Positions 26,739 through 32,919 of a DNA stretch of 32,919 nucleotides are shown piece by piece. The translations under genes were made by a program, and so were the position numbers. The stretch spans positions 1 through 32,919 of the forward strand of contig CASICK010000006.1 in assembly GCA_949373155.1 (NCBI GenBank), given 5' to 3'. The first letter of the stretch is position 1; every line of letters begins with the position of its first letter. The DNA comes from an uncultured Synechococcus sp. GTDB lineage: Bacteria; Cyanobacteriota; Cyanobacteriia; PCC-6307; Cyanobiaceae. The notes beneath the pieces were generated by a model. It made no database searches. It was given only the letters and a program-made list of their open reading frames with translations, and had not been told where the DNA came from.

Positions 26739-29483
26739 TCATCCCAAATCCACCAACCGTCTGCGCGCCAAGTCAGCCTGAGCCTCCGCTTCGGCAAGAT
26801 TGGCCTTGCATTCAGCGACCACAGCGGCTGGCGCCTTATCGGCAAAGTTGGGATTACTGAGGCGTCCCGCCAATCCCTTGATCTCCTTCTCCGCTTTTGT
26901 GATGTCTTTTTCAAGACGGCCCTGAAGCGCTTCAAGGTCAACCAGGCCTTCGATGGGCAGCAGCACCTGCAACTCACCGCTGACGCCAGCGAGTGCTTTG
27001 GCAACAGGAGCAGCTTCGGCCTGAGCCTGCGTCATCAACTCCACGGATTCCGCTCGGGTGAGCGCGGTGATATCAGCCGTCCCTTCCTTCAACACTGCCA
27101 TTAGCTCTGGGCGGCTCGTCACGAAACGAACGGGCACCGATTGAGATGGCTTCAAACCCGCAACAGCTCGCAAATTACGGACCACTCGGATCGCAGCGAT
27201 CAACTCAGAGAAGGACGCTTCCAAGCCATCATCCAAAGCGCCCTCGTCCACTGCCGGCCAAGCCTGAAGCGCTAAGAAGGTGATTTCGGGCTCAGCAGTC
27301 ACGCTGTGCCACAGCTCTTCGGTGAGGTGGGGCATCAACGGATGCAACATCAAATGCATTTGGCTGATCACCTTGGCCAGCACCTGTTTGGCCGTGTGCT
27401 GATCCGCCAAAGCTGCAGCGCTGGGCTCCTCTCCTGGATTCAAACGACGCTTGCTCAGTTCCAAATACCAGTCACAAACATCGTTCCAAGCGAATTCATA
27501 CAAACCTTTTGCAGCTTCACCAAGGGCATAACTGCTGTAGCGGGATGCGGTTTCCCGGTTCACACGCGCCAAGCGCGACAAAATCCAGCGGTCGGCAAGC
27601 TGCAACGCCGAAGGATCAGGCTCACCGAGCTGTGCTGGTGTGCCCCCTCCCAGATTCATCAGGGCAAACCGGGTGGCATTCCAGAGCTTGTTCGCAAAGT
27701 TACGAGAGGCCTCAACCGTGGCAGATGTGTCCTTTTTTCGGTCGTAATCAAGGCGAATGTCTTGACCCGCACCGGCCACCTCGCGCACTAAAGCGAAACG
27801 CAGGGCATCGGTGCCATAGCGCTCAATCAACAACAGGGGATCGATCCCATTCCCAGCGCTTTTGCTCATCTTGCGGTTCTGCTCGTCCCGCACCAGCCCA
27901 TGGATATAGACGTCCTTAAAAGGCATCTCACCAGTGAAAGCACCGGCCATCATCGTCATCCTGGCGACCCAGAAAAAGATGATGTCGAAGCCTGTGATCA
28001 GGGTGCTGGTGGGATACCAACGCTGAAAGTCAGCTGCATTCGCATCGGGCCAACCCAGGGTTGAAAATGGCCAAAGGCCACTGGAGAACCAGGTGTCGAG
28101 CACGTCTTCGTCCTGCTCAATGCGGGCCTCCGCTCCAAACTTTTCTTTGGCTTGGGCAAGCGCATCGGCTTCATTCCGAGCCACCACATAAGGCGTGGTG
28201 TCGGTGTAGGTGCCGCCGGTTTCACTAATCACAAACCAGGCGGGGATGCGATGGCCCCACCAAAGCTGACGGCTGATGCACCAGTCGCGAATATCCGTGA
28301 GCCAGTCGCGGTACACCTTCTCCCAGCGGTCTGGCAGAAAGCGCGGATCCTGCTGGGCGAGCGCCTCCCTACAACGGGCAGCCAAGGGCTCCGTTTTCAC
28401 AAACCACTGGGTGGAGAGCAACGGCTCCACCGGCACCTTGCCGCGCTCCGAATGGGGAACGCTATGGCGGTACTCCTCCACCTTCACCAACAATCCTTCC
28501 GCTTCGAGTGCAGCAACAACGGCTTTCCGCGCTTCAAAACGATCTAAACCTTCAAACCGCCCGGCTGCGGCATTCATCGTGCCGTTCTTGCGCATCACGG
28601 TGATCTGTGGAAGACCATTCCGCTGACCGATCGCAAAGTCGTTGGGGTCGTGGGCCGGTGTGACCTTGACGCAGCCTGTCCCAAAGTCCTTTTCAACGTG
28701 GTCGTCCGCGACGATCGGGATCTGACGACCGACAAACGGAAGATCAAGGGTTTGTCCCACCAGGTGGGAATAACGCTCGTCGCTGGGATTCACAGCCACC
28801 GCCGTATCACCCAACATCGTTTCGGGGCGCGTGGTGGCCACTTCTAAAAAACCATCCCCACTGCTGAGCGGATAGCGGAAATGCCAGAGATGGCCATCCA
28901 CCTCCTTCATCTCCACCTCCAGGTCACTCACCGCGGAGCCCGATGCAGGACACCAATTCACCAGGTATTCACCGCGATAGATCAAGCCCTGCTGATGGAG
29001 ACGAACGAAGGCCTCTTTCACCGCCTCGCTAAGACCTTCATCCAACGTGAATCGTTGTCGCTTCCAGTCGACGGAATACCCCAACCGGCGCAACTGATCG
29101 ACAATGCGACCTCCACTTTCTGCTTTCCACTGCCAGGCCCGCTCCAAGAAGGCCTCGCGGCCAAGGTCATGACGCGTCTTGCCCTCCTCCTTCAGCTGCT
29201 TCTCAAGGATCGTCTGCACTGCGATCGAGGCGTGATCCGTGCCAGGCAGGCAAAGCACATTTTTGCCCGCCAACCGTTGATAGCGCACGATCGTATCGAT
29301 CAGAGCTGTATTAAAGGCATGCCCCATGTGCAGGCTGCCGGTGACGTTGGGCGGCGGAATCACCACAGCAAACGGTTCGCCCTCAGCCGCAGGATCCGGA
29401 TGAAAGGCCCCCTCGGCCTCCCAGGCCTTCTGCCATCTGGCTTCCGTACCAACCGGGTCATAGGTCTTGGCCAGATCCGACAC
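26739..29483 (-). CDS. valS: Valyl-tRNA synthetase
   Basis: Charges tRNA-Val with valine. A class Ia synthetase of 914 residues, normal for bacteria. Visible are the HIGH-type motif HMGH (52-55) in [15 protein letters not shown], the large editing (CP1) insertion with [19 protein letters not shown], the KMSKS loop (538-542), the anticodon-binding helical domain, and the C-terminal coiled coil ([20 protein letters not shown]) characteristic of ValRS. The ATG at 29483 begins [20 protein letters not shown], the usual family start. It is convergent with the MscS gene, with only 10 bases between stops. The region upstream to the next minus-strand gene holds only small plus-strand frames. Confidence 0.98.
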   Translation of the reverse strand: MSDLAKTYDPVGTEARWQKAWEAEGAFHPDPAAEGEPFAVVIPPPNVTGSLHMGHAFNTALIDTIVRYQRLAGKNVLCLPGTDHASIAVQTILEKQLKEEGKTRHDLGREAFLERAWQWKAESGGRIVDQLRRLGYSVDWKRQRFTLDEGLSEAVKEAFVRLHQQGLIYRGEYLVNWCPASGSAVSDLEVEMKEVDGHLWHFRYPLSSGDGFLEVATTRPETMLGDTAVAVNPSDERYSHLVGQTLDLPFVGRQIPIVADDHVEKDFGTGCVKVTPAHDPNDFAIGQRNGLPQITVMRKNGTMNAAAGRFEGLDRFEARKAVVAALEAEGLLVKVEEYRHSVPHSERGKVPVEPLLSTQWFVKTEPLAARCREALAQQDPRFLPDRWEKVYRDWLTDIRDWCISRQLWWGHRIPAWFVISETGGTYTDTTPYVVARNEADALAQAKEKFGAEARIEQDEDVLDTWFSSGLWPFSTLGWPDANAADFQRWYPTSTLITGFDIIFFWVARMTMMAGAFTGEMPFKDVYIHGLVRDEQNRKMSKSAGNGIDPLLLIERYGTDALRFALVREVAGAGQDIRLDYDRKKDTSATVEASRNFANKLWNATRFALMNLGGGTPAQLGEPDPSALQLADRWILSRLARVNRETASRYSSYALGEAAKGLYEFAWNDVCDWYLELSKRRLNPGEEPSAAALADQHTAKQVLAKVISQMHLMLHPLMPHLTEELWHSVTAEPEITFLALQAWPAVDEGALDDGLEASFSELIAAIRVVRNLRAVAGLKPSQSVPVRFVTSRPELMAVLKEGTADITALTRAESVELMTQAQAEAAPVAKALAGVSGELQVLLPIEGLVDLEALQGRLEKDITKAEKEIKGLAGRLSNPNFADKAPAAVVAECKANLAEAEAQADLARRRLVDLG

Positions 29484-29544
29484 GGGTAGAACCCATACAC
29501 ACCATTCATGGTCTCAAAAGGGGTTTTCAGGCGGCTTGACAGCG

Positions 29545-29646
29545 ATGATCAAACAGCATCAATGCCAAGGATCCATGGGCTCAACATCCAACGATCTCAG
29601 CACTGCCATCCAGCAGATGCTTGAAGCTGTGGCCCAGAACGATTAG
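29545..29646 (+). CDS. Possible 33-residue short ORF upstream of 29665
   Basis: The frame reads MIKQHQCQGSMGSTSNDLST then AIQQMLEAVAQND, ending in TAG. It is in the same reading frame as the 97-residue ORF starting at 29665, separated by six codons after the stop. It may be an independent short peptide, or the first part of one gene split by an in-frame stop. The segment LSTAIQQMLEAVAQND looks like an amphipathic helix. Nothing more can be said. Confidence 0.2.
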   Translation: MIKQHQCQGSMGSTSNDLSTAIQQMLEAVAQND

Positions 29647-29664
29647 CTCAAGAGGGGCTTGCGG

Positions 29665-29958
29665 ATGGCCACCACAGCTGCTGCCGTTAGCGAGGTTGCA
29701 GCACAGGCAGGGATCCACATCGACCCTGCCGCACTGGTGAAGCATTACGCCCAACGCCTGCTCGATGCACCCGATGCAACCGCAGTCCACAATTTCGACC
29801 TTTGCAGCTGGGATGCCGGAGAGCTTGCTCTGGGCCATGAACAACTGGCGTGTTCAGGACTGAGCAAGCCGCTTGAGGTACTCGCTGCTGAGCGCCCTGC
29901 ATTGATCCAACCCGTCGCAATCGTCTTACTCAGCTCTGGATTCACCCTGCCGCGGTGA
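29665..29958 (+). CDS. Hypothetical 97-residue protein, antisense-overlapping the 2OG oxygenase 3' end
   Basis: The frame starts MATTAAAVSEVAAQAGIHID, preceded by agagggg at a suitable distance from the ATG, a better ribosome binding site than most here. The first ~60 residues (PAALVKHYAQRLLDAP, then HNFDLCSWDAGEL) are protein-like. The last ~40 run antisense to the oxygenase gene, including its conserved core. No family is recognised. The overlap of 214 bases with the convergent gene is unusually long, and one or both 3' ends are probably altered. Confidence 0.4.
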   Translation: MATTAAAVSEVAAQAGIHIDPAALVKHYAQRLLDAPDATAVHNFDLCSWDAGELALGHEQLACSGLSKPLEVLAAERPALIQPVAIVLLSSGFTLPR

Positions 29959-30488
29959 ATGTGAGATGGCCCCGCTGGGAAGATCACTAATTTGCCTCGT
30001 TCAGCCGGTTCGTGATGGTTCTGCCAATGGAATTCCGTGCCTGCCTCTTCCACGCTGTCGCAATAAAGAATCCAAGCCAACACCCGATGCACGGGCTCAG
30101 TCGCTTCATCGCTGATGGTCCAATCGCAATGCCACTGCTTAAAACCTTCTCCAGGGGCATACCGCTGCAAGTTGAAGATCGGCATCACAAACAACTCTTG
30201 ATCGGGGCAGACCGAACGAAACAGAGGTCTTTCATGCACATAGCGCTCTAATCCAGCAGCAACGCCACGCAAGATCACCTCAGACAATCCGAAGGCATCT
30301 GGATCACTGCGATCAATCGCGACCAAGCTGATATCCGTTGACACCTTGGCCGGCTCCACTCCACCGCCAGGCCCGAAAGCCACACCAGCCCGTTGCAAAT
30401 CGGTGCGGCGATCAAAAAAGGCCATGGCACCATCCGCCACCGCTTCAAAACCGGCGTTGCAATACCGGGCGATCAGGTCAGTGGACAT
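29745..30488 (-). CDS. 2OG-Fe(II) oxygenase (prolyl-4-hydroxylase-like)
   Basis: A non-haem iron dioxygenase using 2-oxoglutarate and O2. The iron triad is His120 and Asp122 in QWHCDW plus the distal His178 in PSHIHRG; Lys188 in SKTIATGW sits ten residues later, as expected for 2-oxoglutarate binding. The core lies at ~95-198, with FNLQRYAPGEGFKQWHCDW and VLAWILYCDSVEEAGTEFHW. The substrate (protein or small molecule) is unknown. The family fold ends near residue 198; the remaining 49 residues are Ser/Ala-rich without domain character, so the native stop may have been lost. The start overlaps the upstream gene's stop (TGATG), so it is translationally coupled to it. Confidence 0.85.
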   Translation of the reverse strand: MSTDLIARYCNAGFEAVADGAMAFFDRRTDLQRAGVAFGPGGGVEPAKVSTDISLVAIDRSDPDAFGLSEVILRGVAAGLERYVHERPLFRSVCPDQELFVMPIFNLQRYAPGEGFKQWHCDWTISDEATEPVHRVLAWILYCDSVEEAGTEFHWQNHHEPAERGKLVIFPAGPSHIHRGRVNPELSKTIATGWINAGRSAASTSSGLLSPEHASCSWPRASSPASQLQRSKLWTAVASGASSRRWA

Positions 30489-30946
30489 CAGGATTCAGGC
30501 CGTTTCCAAGGGATCGCAACAACGCCATCGAGGGCTTGCCACTCACTTTGATCAGCCGTCACACGCTCGAGCAAATCAACCCGCTCTAAGGCACGGGTTA
30601 GACGTTCCGGGGCCAGCACCGAGGGATCTTGCGGGGCTTGAGACAGCAACAGCACTTGAGCATCAGCTGGATCCGCAAACACATGGAGCTCAAGATCGCC
30701 CAACTCTCTTTCAAAAAATGTGCGACGCATCCGCATCGTGATCGTCTCCCCCAGAGACGTCGCGAAGTGCTCAAGGCTTGCGGTATCCCCGGAAAGGCCG
30801 CAATTCAAGGCAAGCCAAATCATCAATTTCGCCCAGCCATCAACCGTCCAAAGCGGTTGAAAACTGAGCCTGTGCTGTCGAATCAGCTCCAAAAGCGCAA
30901 AGTCCACAAGGGTTCCTTGCAGCTGATCAGGATCCGGAAGGCTCAT
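30488..30946 (-). CDS. Conserved hypothetical protein, coupled to the 2OG oxygenase
   Basis: A 152-residue soluble protein from the ATG at 30946 (MSLPDPDQLQGTLVDFALLE). That start leaves a 71-base gap to the divergent gene, enough for promoters; the longer frame from 30988 would leave very little. Helical N-terminus (LVDFALLELIRQHRLSFQPL, WAKLMIWLALNCGL), then a mixed beta region (LGDLELHVFADPADAQVLLL) and an acidic C-terminal part. I recognise no named domain. The stop/start overlap (TGATG) with the oxygenase suggests the two act together, perhaps as partner or substrate. Confidence 0.7.
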   Translation of the reverse strand: MSLPDPDQLQGTLVDFALLELIRQHRLSFQPLWTVDGWAKLMIWLALNCGLSGDTASLEHFATSLGETITMRMRRTFFERELGDLELHVFADPADAQVLLLSQAPQDPSVLAPERLTRALERVDLLERVTADQSEWQALDGVVAIPWKRPES

Positions 30947-31017
30947 ATCAAACATCTTCTTCGAGACATCTTCCCTGCCGAAGGTCAAAATGGTGGTGCT
31001 AACGATCGACTGTGGCC

Positions 31018-31275
31018 ATGACCCTGGATCTCAACGATCCCGAACTCGAGTTCTCGGATCTGGTGTACGCCTATCAGAGCTGGGTGATGGCCGTCATCAA
31101 TGACGAGAAGCTCGAAGGCGATGACCTCCTCCTGACAGATGAGATCGCCGAGGATGCTCTCAACGCCATGAGATTCCTTCCAGGCGAAGTCACCAGTGCA
31201 ATTGAAACGTCTCTTGCTCGTGTCTACGACGTCGATGCCGACGAACTAGCGGAACTGCTCTTCCCCGAAGACTGA
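31018..31275 (+). CDS. Small acidic conserved hypothetical protein
   Basis: An 85-residue, strongly acidic, helical protein: MTLDLNDPELEFSDLVYAYQ, then SWVMAVINDEKLEGDDLLLT, DEIAEDALNAMRFLPGEVTS and DVDADELAELLFPED. I start at the ATG at 31018; a GTG six bases earlier is also possible. There is no signal peptide or membrane segment. It looks like a lineage-type picocyanobacterial protein but has no function I know. It is divergent from the oxygenase operon and 39 bases upstream of the SDR gene on the same strand. Confidence 0.75.
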   Translation: MTLDLNDPELEFSDLVYAYQSWVMAVINDEKLEGDDLLLTDEIAEDALNAMRFLPGEVTSAIETSLARVYDVDADELAELLFPED

Positions 31276-31314
31276 TCCCAACAGCGAGACTGGATCTTCT
31301 TTGACGCCTGCTCC

Positions 31315-32235
31315 ATGGGTTGGACCCTGAAGGACATCCCAGACCAAACTGGTCGCGTGGCCCTCGTCACTGGGGCCAACAGCGGCTTGGGTTTGGAAAC
31401 GAGTCGTGCGCTCTTAGGGAAAGGCGCAACCGTGCTCATGGCTTGCCGCAGCCAACGCAAAAGCGAAGAGGCACGACGTGACTTGCTGGATCAAGGCACC
31501 ACGGGTGTTGACCTGTTGGATCTTGATTTGTCCGATCTCAATAGTGTTGAGCGCTGCGCCAACGTTGTTCAAGAGCGTTATGGCCGCCTGGACCTGTTGA
31601 TGAACAACGCTGGCCTGATGGCGCCTCCTCGTCAGCTGAGCGTCCAAGGCTTCGAAATGCAGTTTGCCGTGAACCATCTCGGGCACATGGCACTCACCCA
31701 ACAGCTGCTTCCACTGATGGAAGGCCGCCAGGATGCTCGGGTGATCACTGTGACGTCTGGAGCGCAATATTTCGGCAAAATGGCGTGGTCAGATCTGCAG
31801 GGCGAGCGGCGCTATGACCGATGGAGCGCCTACTGCCAGAGCAAATTGGCCAATGTGATGTTTGCACTTGAGCTCAATCAGCGGCTTGAGCAGCAAAACA
31901 GCAGCGTGATCTCTCTCGCCGCCCATCCAGGCCTGGCCCGGACCAACCTTCAACCGGTCTCCGTCGCCGCGACCGGAGCCTGGCAAGAGTCTCTGGCCTA
32001 CAGGCTCATGGACCCTTTATTTCAAAGCGCAGCGATGGGCGCACTCCCCCAACTCCATGCAGCAACAGCAAGCAGCGTTAAAGGTGGAGAGCACTTCGGT
32101 CCAGGAGGCTTTGCATCCATGCGTGGAATGCCAACACGTCAGCCTGTGGCCGGTTTAGCCAAAGACCCCGAACAACGGGAACGGCTTTGGACGACCAGCG
32201 AAGACCTGATCCAATCCAATACGAGCAAGGTCTGA
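31315..32235 (+). CDS. Short-chain dehydrogenase/reductase (retinol dehydrogenase/POR-like)
   Basis: An NAD(P)-dependent oxidoreductase of 306 residues. The Rossmann motif TGANSGLG is at 19-26, a basic residue pattern ACRSQRKSEEARR (43-55) favours NADP, NNAG is at 97-100, the structural N-H-L-G-H stretch at 120-124, and the catalytic Tyr173-xxx-Lys177 lies in AYCQSKLAN with the Ser around 148. The region after the active site (HPGLARTNL) matches the subgroup that includes retinol dehydrogenases and light-dependent protochlorophyllide reductase, but the substrate is unknown and it is not assumed to be POR. It is followed by the Zur-like gene after six bases, so cotranscription is likely. Confidence 0.92.
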   Translation: MGWTLKDIPDQTGRVALVTGANSGLGLETSRALLGKGATVLMACRSQRKSEEARRDLLDQGTTGVDLLDLDLSDLNSVERCANVVQERYGRLDLLMNNAGLMAPPRQLSVQGFEMQFAVNHLGHMALTQQLLPLMEGRQDARVITVTSGAQYFGKMAWSDLQGERRYDRWSAYCQSKLANVMFALELNQRLEQQNSSVISLAAHPGLARTNLQPVSVAATGAWQESLAYRLMDPLFQSAAMGALPQLHAATASSVKGGEHFGPGGFASMRGMPTRQPVAGLAKDPEQRERLWTTSEDLIQSNTSKV

Positions 32236-32241
32236 ATCACC

Positions 32242-32640
32242 ATGACGACCAAGCCGACAGCGAGCCGACAACGACAGCAACGCCTTCTTGACGCTTTGCG
32301 TAGCTGCGGCGACGAAATGAGTGGGCAACAGCTGCATCGGCTTTTAGAAAACGGATCCAGCGCCATGGGACTCGCCACGGTTTATAGAAACCTCAGGCAA
32401 CTCCAGCAGCAGGGTCTTGTGCGCTGCCGGCATTTACCCACCGGGGAGGCCCTTTATGCCCCGATTGAGCAGGACCGCCATCACCTCACGTGTGTGGACT
32501 GTGGAAGCACCAAAGCATTAGACCACTGTCCGATTCACGGACTCTCAATCTCAACCGAAGACCAGTCTGGTTTCAAGATGTTGTTCCACACTTTGGAATT
32601 CTTCGGGATTTGCTCTGAGTGCCAACACAATCACCCCTAG
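32242..32640 (+). CDS. zur: Fur-family repressor, Zur-like
   Basis: A 132-residue metal-sensing repressor. The winged helix covers residues ~5-70 with the recognition helix MGLATVYRNLRQLQQQGLVR. The dimerisation/metal domain has DRHHLTCVDCGSTKALDHCP and ends in a second CxxC (CSECQ), giving the four-cysteine structural zinc site, with histidines near His74-75 available for sensing. The short length and the block FKMLFHTLEFFGICSECQ match the cyanobacterial Zur type as I remember it, which controls zinc uptake and storage; Fur or PerR identity is less likely. It starts six bases after the SDR gene. The Zur assignment is from motif memory. Confidence 0.8.
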   Translation: MTTKPTASRQRQQRLLDALRSCGDEMSGQQLHRLLENGSSAMGLATVYRNLRQLQQQGLVRCRHLPTGEALYAPIEQDRHHLTCVDCGSTKALDHCPIHGLSISTEDQSGFKMLFHTLEFFGICSECQHNHP

Positions 32641-32679
32641 AACGCAAATTGCGGCCTGCCAAGAGAATCACAAGCATCA

Positions 32680-32871
32680 ATGGAAGAATCAACCAAACGC
32701 ATGAGCAGGGATCATGGACAAAAACCACAATCAAACATTGGCTATGTAGCAATGCAGGGCCAGAAGTACGCGTTGCGGGAGCTCAAGATGATGGTCTCAT
32801 TGGTCCAGACGATTGGGATCCAAGGAGATTTGAATCGCAAGCTGATCCCTATTCCCAAGCAAAGCCAATAG
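32680..32871 (+). CDS. Small hypothetical protein
   Basis: A 63-residue frame with two parts: a polar N-terminus (MEESTKRMSRDHGQKPQSN) and a protein-like helix/strand segment (GYVAMQGQKYALRELKMMVS, LVQTIGIQGDLNRKLIPIPK). The second part looks like a genuine small domain and begins near an ATG that would also serve as a start (MQGQKY, 32752). It lies 39 bases after the Zur-like gene on the same strand. No family recognised. An overlapping frame (32619-32885) has poorer character and is rejected. Confidence 0.45.
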   Translation: MEESTKRMSRDHGQKPQSNIGYVAMQGQKYALRELKMMVSLVQTIGIQGDLNRKLIPIPKQSQ

Positions 32872-32891
32872 AGATTTCCAGTTAAGACAAT

Positions 32892-32914
32892 AAAAAACCC
32901 CGCTCAACACGGGG
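32892..32914 (-). terminator. Rho-independent terminator for an unseen minus-strand gene
   Basis: On the minus strand a 5-bp GC stem, ccccg/cggggg-type pairing at 32910-32914 with 32898-32902, and a seven-base loop, is followed by TTTTTT. It would end transcription from a gene beyond the right edge of the window. On the plus strand it is preceded, not followed, by a run of A, so it may also serve the small plus-strand gene weakly. Confidence 0.7.
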
Positions 32915-32919
32915 CATAG

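Overview
The window looks like a marine picocyanobacterium of the Synechococcus type. The grounds are the protein flavour, the order rplI-dnaB-(insert)-mnmG, paired acyl-lipid desaturases, a Ycf21-type chorismate lyase, a short cyanobacterial Zur-like regulator, many starts without a Shine-Dalgarno sequence and several lineage-type hypothetical genes. No tRNA, rRNA, CRISPR array, transposase or integrase was recognised.

Layout. (1) 1-2188: two tandem delta-9-type fatty acid desaturases, the first cut by the window edge, separated by a reverse-strand hypothetical with a possible helix-turn-helix. (2) 2231-4167: rplI and intein-free dnaB. (3) About 4.2-9.6 kb: an AT-richer accessory block, nearly all on the minus strand. 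It holds an outer-membrane-type protein, an AraC-family regulator, an operon of small secreted proteins (two pilin-like, one with a possible chaperone-like domain, one unknown), a frameshifted tandem copy of the unknown protein, and a truncated plus-strand pilin-like gene. A 15-19 nt element occurs upstream of the araC-type gene and twice upstream of the first pilin-like gene. (4) 9.6-17.1 kb: mnmG, a membrane-anchored PilP/GspC-like protein, an M23 peptidase, chorismate lyase, a DUF1269 protein, a SprT-like metalloprotein operon and several hypotheticals. (5) 17.1-20.3 kb: ligA, a gene-poor gap and a TVP38/DedA protein. (6) 20.4-26.7 kb: an envelope/transport block with a sugar-type solute-binding lipoprotein overlapping an MscS channel, a three-gene ABC-2 exporter on the opposite strand, and a second MscS channel. 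(7) 26.7-32.9 kb: valS, a 2OG-Fe(II) oxygenase operon, an SDR, a Zur-like repressor, small hypotheticals and a terminator for an unseen gene beyond the right edge.

How the parts may work together. Housekeeping genes for translation (rplI, mnmG, valS) and replication/repair (dnaB, ligA) frame the accessory block. The best candidate for an undescribed system is that block: a regulated, secreted, pilin-like surface system with an AraC-family activator, a shared DNA element and no visible usher. AraC-family activators of pilus operons (Rns/CfaD, ToxT) are an established precedent, but the link here is inference. Decayed duplicates at both ends of the secreted-protein operon suggest rapid turnover. 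All functions are assigned by reading motifs by eye; no database search was possible.
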